The position numbers were made by a program, and so were the translations under genes. DNA of 64,000 bases from Venturia oleaginea (taxonomy: Eukaryota; Ascomycota; Dothideomycetes; Venturiales; Venturiaceae), in contig JABMLP010000019.1 in NCBI GenBank assembly GCA_013176395.1, positions 310,001 through 374,000 on the forward strand. Reading direction: 5' to 3'. How positions within the stretch are numbered: the first letter of the stretch is position 1; the number at the start of each line of letters is the position of its first letter. The notes beneath the pieces are model-generated. The model made no database searches, was not told the DNA's origin, and saw nothing but the letters and a program-made list of their open reading frames with translations. Below, piece after piece: positions 22,479-34,051 of the stretch.

Positions 22479-23382
22479 TGGCATACAACGAAATTCAGGA
22501 AAATCGATGTTGTGAAATACAGCCGACACATTCTAGGAAATCGATCCGATTTTTAGGGGCACCGTATCTTTCCAAACTAATGGTCAACAGAGGTTTGGGA
22601 AAATTCGAGTTGGGAATTCCCTGAGAATTTTTTATTTTTATTTTTTTCGGGGGGGAATCGTCGCGATCGAGATTGACCCGAACGCAAGTGATCAAGCACA
22701 ACCAAGCAATGTTTTGACAGTCTTATAGAGAACACCATCGCTGGAACATGAGACCGCAACTTCACCATCCTGCCACTTCGGTCGATCTAGGTATCACAAT
22801 GTCACAAAGCCATTTCCACCCTCTGCACTACAACCTCAAACAAGTCGCGCTTACTTTTGTACAGATTTGCTTGCTGCGCATGAAACAGAATAAAGCGGCG
22901 TGATATCAATAGGACAGCAAAGGCCATGCGACTCGAAATCAGAGAGAAAGGCTTCAATTGAAAGGCGGGCCAACCGATTCAGGGCCCTTCTAAAGATGGC
23001 TACAGCAGTCCCTGATGCCAAATCAATTTCAATATCAAAATGGAGTCTCAAACAGCAAAGAAGAGATAAATGACCGTATATTTTTCGCACACAAGTGCTT
23101 ATGTTATCCGGCAGCTCCATTGAGGCTAATGACAAACCACACAAACCAGCATGTATTTCGAAATGATAAAGAACCATCCAACAAAGCAAGACACAAAAGA
23201 TTGCACTCCGCCCGCCAAGCCGCAAATATATCGTCACCAAGAATCGAAAAAAGGTGTTATACAAAAACAGCCATGTCTCATCCCAGAAGGCTAGGGAGAC
23301 AGAACAAGAAAGAATCAATCAACCCATATGTTTCAACTCGGACCCAATCCAGCCCAACCCACCAACGAACAGCCTCGCCATC
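22479..23382. other. Convergent intergenic region
   Basis: No gene recognised between the oxidoreductase and ega3 stops. A T-rich tract followed by a G-run is at 22628-22656. The short minus-strand frames here look spurious. Confidence 0.4.
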
Positions 23383-24714
23383 CTAAAGGAGAGTCGCCGT
23401 TCGGGCAATGGAACCGAGGAGGCCACCCGAGCAAGTCTGCACATATCCATCAAGACTGAGATTCTTGAGAACGGTGCTGAAACTGGAAGCCATGGTACCG
23501 GAAGCACAGAGCGCAGCCGGAAGGAGATCGGTGACTTCGTTTGGGTACTCGATATGGAAGACGGGCTTTCCGGCGTTGATCATGAGGTTGAAGATATCAC
23601 ACTCCCTGAATTCGGCACACTGTTCGTTGACGGCGAATTGGACATAGTTGAGGACTGATGGGGCGATGGCGGGTCCGTTTTTGAGACCGGTGCTGATTCC
23701 GTGGGCGGCAGCGGTGGTGGCGAGAAATTTGACAAAGTCGATTGAGTCGGCTTTGGTCAGGCCGAGGCCGTTGGTGTTGCCGTAGCCGTCGATGTTGTCC
23801 TGAATTCTCATGTTAGTTTCTCGCAGGATTCGATTGAGATGGGGAAGTCAACGTACTGGATCAATGGCATCACAGCCTTTGGAAGCGGCCAGCTCGATAC
23901 GCTTTGCCATGATTGATCGAACATTGGCACTCTTGAGGTTGAGCCAGTACTCGCCTGGCCATCCAGCAAGGGCAGAACCTTTGTCACTGGCTACGAAGCT
24001 ACCAGAGTCTGGTCGATTTGGCTCGTAGGAACCAGCGGAGAAGTAGCAGATGGACTTCTTGCCCAATCGCTTCAAGGCATCGAAAGTCTCCTTAGAGTTG
24101 TCGAAGAGATCGATGTCGAAGACATCGACGTTAGGAGTTACGGAGGTTGAGAGGGAATTGACATTAAGTTTTCGGTTGAGGATGATTTGCCATGAGGCCT
24201 TGACTGGTGGTTGCCAGAGAGATCCGCTAGCTGTCGGAGCGGCGACGGCGCTCGAGGCTGCTTTCGAAGAAGGGACAGAAGAAGCGGCTGCCGCTGTTAT
24301 TTTGGAGGAAGAAGCTGCAGCTGTTGTTCTAGAGGAAGACGCTGCAGCGTTTAGGGTAGAAACGGATGAAGTGATGGCGGCGATAGTGGCAACAGGATCG
24401 ACGGCAGTTGTAGTAGCGTAGTCCCCGGAAACGACAGATGTAGCAGCGGCCGCGGCACTGGTAGTAGTAGGACGTTTATGACGGTAGTGACGACGGGCGA
24501 TGAGATGCATCGGCAGGGGTGCCTCGTGGTGGTTGAGGCACATGTTGACACCCGTACCCACGACGAGCATCGAACAGGCAATTGCTCCACCGACAACCAC
24601 CAATTTGGTCGTAGTGGAAGATCGTGCCCACCAGGAGCTCGCAGGCGGAGGGGATCTACATCCGAATATCTCTGATTTTTCGTCGGCCAGTGGCTGGTAG
24701 AGAGCGGAAGACAT
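23383..24714 (-). CDS. ega3: Endo-alpha-1,4-galactosaminidase, GH114 (Ega3-like), type II membrane protein
   Basis: Hydrolase expected to cut alpha-1,4-linked galactosamine chains of galactosaminogalactan at the cell surface. Exons 23857-24714 and 23383-23799 join (intron GTACGT..TTCAG, 57 nt) to 424 residues: a short cytosolic tail, a membrane anchor (about 37-58), a Ser/Thr/Ala-rich stalk (80-165) and the GH114 TIM-barrel domain (172-424). Signature segments are WQIILNRKL, DVFDIDLFDNS, KSICYFSAGSYE, AIDPDNIDGYGN and GISTGLKN. The Asp residues of DPDNID and the Glu of NEQCAEF are the likely catalytic acids by analogy with the family; I cannot verify them. It lies at the left end of the putative GAG cluster, separated from agd3 by a transposon. 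Known Aspergillus Ega3 is likewise membrane-anchored. Confidence 0.92.
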
Positions 24715-26698
24715 GGTGTGCAGGGAGTGCTGATTTCGATCGACGGATTCGGGATCAAAAGAGTGTAGGGTTAGAAACGAAAACAGTTTTTACAAAAACA
24801 CCTCGCGAGGACAGTTACAAAGTGAAGGTTGATCAACAACTAAAACCGAAAACACTGCGATTGGGCTCCCATTAAAAGCAGATTCCGATTCACCTCCAAC
24901 ACGCCTTTTCACATGTGGAGATTTACTCAAGGGGGGAGCATGATGGCATTCCCAGCTCCAGATTGCAGTCTTACAAACGCACAAGCAAGGCAGCCTCGCG
25001 CTATGCCGGCAAAGAAAGACGAAAACGCTGTCCAGACGCCAAGCTACAAAACCCAGAAGCAGATTTTGATCAAGGGTGCGCGCCACACGAGACGCCTCTT
25101 CATCATGAAATCCATCCTCAAATAGTATGCCCTCATTCGAGAGAGGCATGACCCAGCCTTACACCACCAAACGCCAAGCACAAGCCACACTACGAACACA
25201 GCTCCACCACGAAGAAAAAGGAAAGAGCCCATCGTGTTTTTTCTTTGCTTCTTCCCTTCGGGTAAGACCCCTGCACCCCAGAAGATAAATTACGGGACGG
25301 CGTCAGGTCGCTTCTCTGACAACTGTTGTTCCTTACCAATCACAGATCTGGGATGACACGACGGCGCGGATCAATCGATCGGAAACGGTCTAGCCTCGTT
25401 CCTGGAAATGTGCCAAGATCGGGATCGAGACAGGCACAGCGAGTCAGAGTCGGTGGTGGGAAACAGGAACAAGGCGAAGGCTGTGATTCATGTAAGCTCA
25501 TGATGCCATATCTGTTCGACCATTAGTTCACCACCGTTTACTGTCTTGTTCTAGAACCTAGTGGCAATTGACAATACGTTGGCGTTGTTGTCGCCAGTTG
25601 GTAAGATAATTGTTTGGATAATGGCGTTGCGTGTGGCACATGATCTTGCATGTAGCCATAGTGCCATATGTGGGGCCAGGCTGATGTGGCTATAGGTTAG
25701 GATAACCTATCATAGCACATCACCTCACTTCGTTTGTTGGCATTCACGCAATGTATATAGATACATAGGGTCTGCGCTCTCATGTGCAGACAACCAACTA
25801 TCAAACTCTATCATACCAACTTACAACAAGTACTTGTTACCCATCTAATATACCTGACAACCACCTTCCTATACACCTGATAGGATCCGTGGAGATACAC
25901 CAACAATAATACTAGCTGGAAGCTTTGAGTGACATTTCGGTCTGGCCGGGCTAACTAGTTCATGTCCAGGCTTTTGTGTGGTCGCTTCCGTGGCACAAAA
26001 TTCGACAATTTGTGCCCTCTCCGGCATGAACAATCCATCCAATCCATCACATCCACCAGCTTCGCCAAGCACCCTCCCTCCGCATCAAGGGAAAGCGAAA
26101 CCGCCTTCTGGCGAGCTGGACTGGACATTTCTAAATGCGGTAGCCTTCCCAATACGGATAACGCGCGGCATTGGCAGGGGCTGGAAGAAAAGCAGGAATT
26201 CGAGTTCGATGATGAGATAATGGCAATTCACCATCGGGATGGGAAGCGATGCATGCGAAGCGATGCATGCGAAGCGATTCATAGAGAGACGAACATGAAC
26301 GACAAATCCTCTGCGGACTCGCCGAGCTCACATCCCTTGATGAACTCTTCATCGGAACATCGAATTATCGATCGCCTACGCGCCGTGGAATAGGAATGTA
26401 AATCGGAGCCGACGAATTGATCGCTTCCTCGTCTTCCCTCCCCCCAAGAAAAAGGATTGTGTAACAATCAGCTTCGCCCTACGAGTATGGGAGGAACCTG
26501 TGTAACAATCCCCCCTCCCCTTGAAGATTCCGCATGGAGCATTCGTTCGTTTGACACGTAAAATCCCCATCCCCCCTAAAAGGTGCGTAACAACCAGCCG
26601 AGATTCCTTCATGACCCCTCGCCCTATAGGGATGAGAAGAACCTGTGTAACCAAATCCCCCCTTGATAATCTTCGCATTCCGTATGGGAGTCGTAAGC
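24715..26698. other. Gene-free interval between ega3 and the Harbinger element
   Basis: About 2 kb upstream of ega3 and left of the transposon. It contains the ega3 promoter and no gene I can support. A possible 251-bp solo LTR (25578-25828: starts GTTGG, has a TATATAG box near 25755, ends ACAACA, imperfect flanks AATAC/AGTAC) is only a weak suggestion. A 14-bp tandem GAAGCGATGCATGC occurs near 26246-26280. Confidence 0.45.
26457..26698. repeat. Imperfect tandem duplication of about 120 bp
   Basis: Two related units start near 26460 and 26586. Both contain GTAACAA.CAGC, then CGCCCTA, then GAACCTGTGTAAC followed by a C-run, then a TT-rich segment with CGCAT and GGAG. The second unit ends at the Harbinger target site. 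The duplication predates or is unrelated to the insertion; its origin is unknown. Confidence 0.55.
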
Positions 26699-26701
26699 TT
26701 A

Positions 26702-26730
26702 GGGCTTATTCGAAAATGATGGATTGAGCG
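26702..26730 (+). repeat. Left terminal inverted repeat of the Harbinger element
   Basis: 29 bp starting GGGCTTATTCG, preceded by the TTA target duplication. It pairs with 31056-31084 except at positions 4 and 7. Confidence 0.95.
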
Positions 26731-26995
26731 CAGATGGATTGATTTCAACCAATCCAACCAATCTAGAGGGACGTGTTCGATTTAGCTTGATTGAAATGAA
26801 TCAAGTAGCATAAAAAATCCTGATGGATTGGATTGATTGAAATGAGCGCGGCTATTCGATATTAGCCAATCAAATGTGTGTATTTCAACCAATCCAACCA
26901 AGGCCAAAATGACCATGATTCGATTGATTACGATTTTGCCAGCATACACCTCAAAAACCTACATTTTGACCGACAGACTCTCTCACAACGTTCAG

Positions 26996-28429
26996 ATGAA
27001 CAAGAAAGACCTTCGCAAGCAGATTAGCAATGAACTTGTACGGTATATTGCTGCCAAGAAGCTTGAACAGCTGCGCAGCGAGCGTGCGGCCGTCCGACGC
27101 GCCAAAAGAGAGGCCATTCGACGTCGCAATCAACGAGTGGTATTCTACGAGGACTGATACTACGCAACGAAAAAGATCGATAAGCTGTTACAAGGACATC
27201 CAGAGAGGTTTCGGCAAGAGACTCGTCTTACTATACAGCAATTTAAGCTACTGGCGACGTGGTTGAAGGACAATACAGCTCTCTGCAACTCCAGATATGT
27301 CAGCCTGAAAGCAAAGTTAGCAATCTTCCTTTATATATGCGGACAAGGAACCACGTATCGTAATACCGGCAACCATTGGGAGCTTAATATCGACCGAATA
27401 TCCGCCTTTTCCCACGAAGTTTTGACCGCCCTCGTCATCCTTGCCGACCATAATATAGTTATGTTCAAGGAGGAGGATGACCCAGCAGTGCCACCTCAAA
27501 TTCGCGACGAGGTTGGCAAGATGTTTCCCTTTTTCAGAGACTGTGTAGGAGCGATTGACGAGACTTTGGTGTACGTCTCGGTGAAGGGCGAGGATCGAAG
27601 ACGGGAGGGTCAAGAGGGCTCGTACAGGTGTCGCAAAGGCTTTCTTGCGACAAACACACTCGGCTGTGTAGATTTCGATATAAACTTCAAGTTGGTATTT
27701 CCGGGATGGGATGGTACAGCCCACGATGCGACAGTGTTCAATGACGCGAGGCGTCAAGGCATATTTGTGACTCCAAGAGGGAGGTTTTGGCTGGCCGACG
27801 CGGGCTATACGCAAGCAGATGGTTATGGAGGGCAAGTCCTGGCACCATATATGTCAGTAAGGTATCATCTTCAAGAGTGGAGGAAGGGCAAGCAGAGACC
27901 TCAGAATATGAAGGGGCTTTTCAACTTACGGCACGCCAAACTGCGCAATGTGGTGGAGAGAGTCTATGGTGTGTTCAAAAATCGATTCCGGATCTTCCAG
28001 CAAGCTCACAATGGCTTCTCGCTGAAGACTCAGAATAAGATAATCATTGCGCTCTCTGCTGTACACAATTAGATCAACGAAAACGGCGGCAAGCCAAAGG
28101 ATGAGTGGAAGAAGATGAAGAGCGCGAAAAAAGGAAGCAGAGCTTACCGACGATACGAAGCTATCATTAGACAGCAAGAGGAAGCCCGTGTCAATGCCGT
28201 ACCTGATCGAGGACCTGTATCGCTTTCTAAGAAGGAAGGAGCGCGATATATGTATGCCAAACGCGATAAAATTGCTTCCGATATGTGGATACAGTACCAA
28301 TCGTACTTGAGGGCGCGAGGAAACGACGGAGGAGAGTCTGAATTGGGTTCCAGCGGAGACGAGGGTGATGAGAGTAATGCCGGTAGTGATTCGAGCGATG
28401 AGAGTGGCTCAGAGGACGATTCTGAATGA
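26996..28429 (+). pseudogene. PIF/Harbinger transposase (DDE_Tnp_4), two in-frame stops
   Basis: One frame runs from ATG 26996 (MNKKDLRKQ) to TGA 28427-28429, broken only by TGA at 27155-27157 and TAG at 28070-28072. CGA-to-TGA and CAG-to-TAG transitions would explain both. The middle section (27158-28069) is the nuclease: ATWLKDN helix, CVGAIDETLV, AHDATVF and WLADAGYT supply the acidic residues, and RNVVERVYGVFKNRF supplies the Glu helix. The N-terminal segment is basic and probably helical. The C-terminus after the second stop ends in a Ser/Asp/Glu-rich tail (SDSSDESGSEDD). The protein would cut and paste the element together with the Myb-like partner. It is not functional as it stands. 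Confidence 0.92.
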
Positions 28430-29220
28430 GGTTATAGAGTTATAGAAGTTTTTACGCTGTAGGTGTTGTATTATCGAAAATGATAATGGGGGAGATATAA
28501 TTACGCGCGCTCGGCCTTGCAACCTGCCCTCGAGATCCGCGCATATACAACCACCCCAACGTATGATATTGATATATACGATATTTGAAGTTGTATAATA
28601 GCTCACGCTGAAGAGAATGCAATAAAAACTATGAAATTTGATCTTGGGGCGGTCGAGATGGAAAGCTCCAAAGTTGGTGTATATATAACGGCTAAGCGGA
28701 CCCTAGTTTTACCCCAGATTCCAGGGTCCGACCAGGAACAAGTGCGGCCTCCGGAATATATATGAGATTGTACGTGAGCGCCACCAACGAAATCGCTAGA
28801 TAATTGAATAATTTTGATCGCAATTGAAAGCTGTAGTATTTCGGTACATTTTGTTACGCCAGACTTACTATCCATAAGATAACGCTGTGGTAGAATCTGG
28901 GGTTGAAAAGAGTGTATATTTTTAGAGATACGGCTAGTGTTGTGACGTCAAACATCGTGGTAAACCTCGAGTTCTCCTACGCCGCCTATCAAACTCTGTT
29001 ATACGTAAACCCCCGCCCTCGATTTCTCAACACCACGATGGTCAAATTGTAAGCGGGTTACAGCATTAAAATCGTACGGATCGAGTCTATATTCATCCAT
29101 TTGTATATATATATATATATATATATAAATTGAGCGTACCAATGTCGAGAAAAATCGATTATTCAAATACTATATCCATTAATTAACTTCTACGCCCGGC
29201 AAAGTTCTTGGTACCCGGCT
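28430..29220. other. Spacer between the two convergent Harbinger genes
   Basis: Internal non-coding part of the transposon, AT-rich, with a TA dinucleotide microsatellite at about 29104-29128. No frame of interest. Confidence 0.55.
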
Positions 29221-30822
29221 TTACGCTTGACTCAACTCTTCGAAAAACTCAACTTCTTCATCATCACCACCACTAGACTCGTTATCCTCGTCCTCCTCTA
29301 CGTCCTCAACATCCTTAGTATCCTCCTCGAGATCGCTGTTATCATCTTCCTCTGCCACTCGCCATCGCGCCCTCTTTTTACCGACTCCCGTTTGATTCAT
29401 ACTACGTTTACGAGATACACGCTCTTCTTCACGGTCATTCCAGTGCTGATCAAGTATTATAGCCCCTCCGAACTCCTTCCTTACCCACCAAGATATCATA
29501 TGAATCGGTAGATTCAAGAAGTAGTCGGCCTTCTTCTCGTCAGCGAAAAAAACCTCGTACAAACACCCTATCGCCTCCGTATTTCCCTTGAAGATCTCCA
29601 GCTTCTCTACACGTTGCATTGCGAGCCCCATCTTACTCTCGTTCTGGGCAGTAAGTGCGACGGCAAGCCTATCTAAACTAGTATCCTCATATGAATTAAA
29701 TAAGGCATTCTTCCGCAGATCTGGAGTAGCTTTTGGTTACCGTTTTTTAGGCTTCGGCGGCCCTTCCTTTGCTAACTCCTTCACCTTTGCAGCATCTCGT
29801 CCGTCGGCCAGCTTGTTATCCAAGAGCTGCGATAGAAGGTCTACGTGGTTGACGCGTAGCTTCTTGAACCTACCGCACTTTGGATAATGGAAGTAATGGT
29901 CCCTCATAGTATCTTCTGCACTAACAAGTACACCAGCCTCGATGCCCGGGTAATCCCACTCTGCGCCGCTCATATTCTTCTCCCAACCCGACGTATGCGA
30001 TCGTACATTGCCTGAGCCGTAATGTGCCTGGTAATCGGGCCACCACCGCTTCCAGTCCCCCCATTTGTTGGCCATTGTAGCAGCATCCATATCTGGTATA
30101 GTCTCATCTCGCGGGACCCGGTCAACTGCCAATCGCGCTTCCAACCATACATCATCTTTGAATGCCGCGCCGGTTTGAAGCCCTCGGTGTTTTGCCTCTA
30201 CTAAGGTCTTCAGCATAGCGAACTCGCGCTCATAAATCCCAGGATACTTGGCCTTCCGAGGCTTCCTTTGTGTCCCACCAGGCGTTTGCGAGAGTGACCG
30301 ATCGCGGTTATCGTCATCTTCGGCAGGCATTTGAGATATCTCAAAGTCGCGATCGCGATTGATATTACCGCCCTGTTGGGGGGTCTGATGGGGTCGAGGC
30401 GCCGATGAGGGCCCTAAATTGCGTGCGACCGATGGACGAGGTGTAGGTGTTCTACTCCATTCAATTGACTGCATTGCGACTGACTGACCGCGTTGCTGAG
30501 CAGAGGATTCTCGTACAGGCGTATTATAATATGGCTTCGGCGAATCCTCTGCTGTAGGATCTGGATATTGTGTCTGCGGTACGGCGTCCTCGAGGGCGGG
30601 ATCCGTTAACCCATCGTTTCCGGCATCAATATCGCTCTTCGATTGAGTAGCTTTTTTACTACCACCTCTTCCACCCTTCCTACCACGTCCTCCGCGCCCA
30701 CCACGGGCTCCTCGGGTTGCAGCAGCCTTTGCATTGGTCTCTGCAATAATATCGTCATATGTTTTTGGTGTAGATCGTGCACGAGATGGCAGACGAGGTT
30801 CTGAGGCATCAGATATCGTCAG
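29221..30822 (-). pseudogene. Harbinger Myb/SANT-like DNA-binding protein, one in-frame stop
   Basis: Second Harbinger gene, read towards the transposase. The frame is open from 30822 down to the TGA at 29221, broken only by TAA at 29737-29739 (CAA-to-TAA would explain it). The upstream end has no in-frame ATG before 30474, although sense codons continue to 30822 and include an AT-hook-like Gly/Arg stretch (GARGGRGGRGRKGGRGG), so the original start or first exon is lost or unplaced. Residues after 30474 include a trihelix/Myb-like core (WGDWKRWWPDYQAHYGSG...SGWEKN). The C-terminus is very acidic. In this superfamily the partner carries the transposase into the nucleus and to the element ends. 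Confidence 0.82.
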
Positions 30823-31055
30823 TTAAGGATGTGTTGTAGTTGGAATGAGGTAGAGAGAAGGGACTTGGTAAGTTTTTGAGACGAAATATGGAGGTGCAGT
30901 AGCAAGCAGTTTCGGTCATATTAACTAGCGATCTAGGCCATTTCTGCTCACCGCCCTTATGCAATGTTTCTAATCGAAAATCCAATCAATCATTCTCGAA
31001 CCTCTTTACATTGGTTCGATGGATTGAACTTTAGCCGCCAAAACCCAACCAATCT

Positions 31056-31084
31056 CGCTCAATCCATCATTTTCGAACAACCCC
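31056..31084 (-). repeat. Right terminal inverted repeat of the Harbinger element
   Basis: Complement of the left end with two mismatches, followed by the second TTA. Confidence 0.95.
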
Positions 31085-31087
31085 TTA

Positions 31088-31795
31088 GCCTTCTTAAACG
31101 TGTGAAATCCCAATCCATCCATCCAGCCTCACAACCCTCATGAAACATAATCTCACCCCAATCAGAACAACACCCAGCCACCCCAAGGGAAATCCAAAAA
31201 CCCAACTTCCTCCGACTCCGCGACACGCGCGACGCGCCGGTATCTCTGCATTTCGCAAAATTGGCACTTGGAATTCAGGTGTGTTGCAGTGCACCCGCGC
31301 TTCTACAATCTGTATCTATGAATACGTACACACCTGAGACGACAGCAGTCCAGCGATCCATAGAGGCAAGCGATATCTCACTCGTACATTCAGGTGTGTT
31401 GGCTGCAGCTGCGCCCGCACTTATATGTATGGATACGTGTACGTGTACATCTGAAACAGAAGGCGCGTGGAAGAACATGTCTCACAAACAGATGCGGTGT
31501 CGCACCGTTGACAACAGCGTTTTCCCGATTTATACTAGGAGGGTATGGTATGGCTGTGGCATGAAAAGGTGTCGGGAGCGTCGGATGCGGAAGCCTTGGG
31601 AATATCTAGATTCATTATCCAGATCCATTATCGAATTTCACGTCGTGAGTGAATCTTTTTCTACTACGCGGAACCCATTTTTTTTCTTGCTTTCGCCGAA
31701 AATGCCATGCCATGCCATGCTATGCTATGCTTCTAATCCCGCCCGTTACTCCACGCTTCCACGAACTCATTTAACGTCACTATCCGAGCTAACAA
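31088..31795. other. Gene-free interval between the Harbinger element and agd3
   Basis: Contains two imperfect direct repeats of about 65 bp (about 31274-31337 and 31387-31452), both starting TTCAGGTGTGTTG, and an ATGCC/ATGCT pentamer array at 31701-31731. This is the 3' side of agd3; I see no gene. Confidence 0.5.
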
Positions 31796-34051
31796 TTAAA
31801 CAGTAATTGGAGTAGCCAAAGTGTATGTAACTGGAGAACCGCTCAAAGTAACCCAAATGGTCAATTGATCAGTACCAATCTGCTCAGAGGTACCTCCAGC
31901 AGCAGAAGAAACAGCGCCGGGGAAGGAAACTGGAACAGGGACACCACACGTGTTGCCATTGGCGGTAACAGTGACGCCGGCAAGTTTGCCAGCCTCGTAG
32001 TTGTAGCTAAGGTTAGGCTTGCAAGCATCAAGAGCCATACGGTTCTTGAATTGGACGGCAGCGTCATCATGCTTGATGGAGATGATAGGCCAAGTCGTGA
32101 GTCTGGTCAATTCCTGGAGGACTGTCTCGACCCAGGTTTGGAGAAGACCGAATTTGCCCGTCTGGCTGCCGACGGTGGTTGTGGGCATGTCGGCGGAGCG
32201 CATGTTGGCCTGGTGGAACATGAATGCGTCATGTCTGAGGGCAAGCAAATGGCGGACGTTTGTGGTTCTGGCATCGTTGAGCAGGACCTGGAAATCGTTT
32301 GTACCAGCAGAGGTGGCGACCCATTCAGCAACGGTGCAGGCTGGAGTGTCACAGTTGTAGTAGATGGTGGTGGCCTTGATAATAATGTTAGCAAGGGGTA
32401 TGATTTGATACAGTATTCGCGAGACTCACCCATCGAGGCATAACGACCAACCCAGCGTATCCATTGGCCTCGACAGTGGTAATGTATGGCCAGTGCTCGT
32501 TGACAGTGTTCTCGAGAACTGGTCGGGTGTTGTCACCGACGACGTTGAAGATACCATTGTCCATCCAAGCCTTGATCACATCTCCGTTGTGGAGACCGGT
32601 AATCGCTGGTGGGATAAGTCCATTTGGAGAGAAGTGAAGCGCGGCATCGATCGAAGTCTGGTTCATCCAAGCAGCGTTAAACACGATTTCCTTGTTGGCG
32701 TCGGCAAATGTTGCGTTGTTCAATGACATGTGGGTGAAGGTGTGAGACAAATGGGCGAAGGCGTCTCTGTTTGCTGGGACCATGAACCAAGAAAGGAGGG
32801 GATCTTGAATAGCACACTCCCTAGTCCAGACGTATGAAGTGGGGGTACTTGGCCAGATGTCAGCGCCAGTTCCAATGGCCTTCACGAACTCGAGGGGGGT
32901 GTCGATTTGTTCATCATATTCGATGGCCTCGTTTGGCGTGCAGATGTTAGCACCAGTACCGGTGACTGCTGATTCGATGTCACCGTTTCCGTTGTGGCCG
33001 ACTGTGATACTGTCAGTAAGGAGGAATTGAGAGTGATGATCGCGTAGGAAGACTCACTTTCAAGGAAGTACTGAGATCCAGCTGGCAGGCGTGCGTTGAG
33101 GTTGATTTGCCATGCAGCGTGAGCGTCCATGTCCGCTGGTGTAGCCCTGTAAGAGCTTCCATTGGGGAAGAACATCTCAGTGGTCAGGTGCATATCATCG
33201 ACCTGGGTGTTGAAATAGATACGACGACGACCAACGAAAAGTCCTCTGGTCATCCAGTGAATGAAAGCATGCTGGAGAAAGTTGGAGCTCAAAGCCCAAT
33301 CGGTAGCCCAAGACTGGAAGAAGACCATCTGCTCGCGCGTGGCGAACTCGTTGATAACAGCAGCAGTCGTGGCCGTGGTGAAGGTGTTTCCGGCATCCGG
33401 CGCGTACTGTGCAATTTCGAAAGTCGTTGCTGGGTCTGTGATGGTGGCAGGGTAATGCCACATGTTGGCGGTAGAAATACCAGCACCGAGCTTCAAGTTT
33501 GCGGTTGGGAATCCAGTGGAATTGCTGATGCTGATCATTTGTTCAACACCGGCGTTACAGCATCCAGCACCAGCGATGGCAGTTGTGGTGCCATAGTTTG
33601 GTCCTGGGTAGGCATCGAGACGGACCATACGAACGTTGAAATCAGCCTGGTAGGCATAGATGGATGCCCACTGAGCGGCTGTGAGTGCAGATCCCCATCC
33701 TGCGGCTCCAAGGTCGTAAGAGACTTCACCATGGATGATGATACCGCCATAGTTTCCGGAGGTAAGAGAGCTGTTCAACGTAGGGAGTGTGATTCCGGTG
33801 GAGGGAACAAGGATGAGTTCGTATGGAATACCATAACCGAGGAGTCCGTTCACGGTTGAAGCACCAGAGGCTGCATCTCTGGCGAACACCAGAATGGTGC
33901 TGCCCACTGAGAAGGAGCGAGCGGTATCGGCAAGGGTTGCATTAAGAGTAGTGGTAGTATTAGAGGCAGTAGTAGTATTGGAAAAGGATTGGGCAGATGC
34001 CGAGCTCAACAACGTTGAAGCTGCGGTGAGCAGGAAGGATGTCCCACGCAT
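31796..34051 (-). CDS. agd3: Secreted galactosaminogalactan deacetylase, CE18 (Agd3-like)
   Basis: Three exons (33058-34051, 32430-33001, 31796-32374) join in one frame to 714 residues. An N-terminal signal peptide (MRGTSFLLTAASTLLSSASA) is followed by an Asn/Thr-rich stretch and the large secreted domain long annotated as extracellular serine-rich protein, shown in Aspergillus to deacetylate GalNAc in GAG. NodB-like metal motifs are visible: NTQVDDMHL near residue 280, SHTFTHMSLNN near 418, and late ISIKHDD. Deacetylation makes the polymer cationic and adhesive. The start at 34051 gives the signal peptide; a TTG slightly upstream would bury it. Both introns (33002-33057, 32375-32429) have GT..AG ends. 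It stands between the inserted transposon and uge3, on the same strand as uge3 and ega3. Confidence 0.93.

Larger units (their letters stand above)
26702..31084 (+). mobile_element. PIF/Harbinger DNA transposon, two genes, both broken
   Basis: The 4383-bp element has 29-bp terminal inverted repeats (26702-26730 and 31056-31084, 27 of 29 matching, both starting GGG and sharing TTCGAAAATGATGGATTGAG) and a perfect TTA target duplication (26699-26701 and 31085-31087). Three-bp TTA/TWA duplications and GG..CC ends are the PIF/Harbinger hallmarks. It carries the two usual genes, facing each other: a DDE transposase (plus) and a Myb/SANT-like DNA-binding protein (minus). Near the left end a 19-bp motif, ATTTCAACCAATCCAACCA, is repeated at 26742-26760 and 26882-26900, a probable transposase-binding subterminal repeat. 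All gene breaks are in-frame stops, so the copy is defective but well preserved. Confidence 0.96.

Noticed and set aside
25578..25828. Possible solo copia-type LTR
   Set aside because: Ends and TATA box look plausible, but the flanking 5-mers match only 4 of 5 and the first base of TG is missing; not listed as an element.
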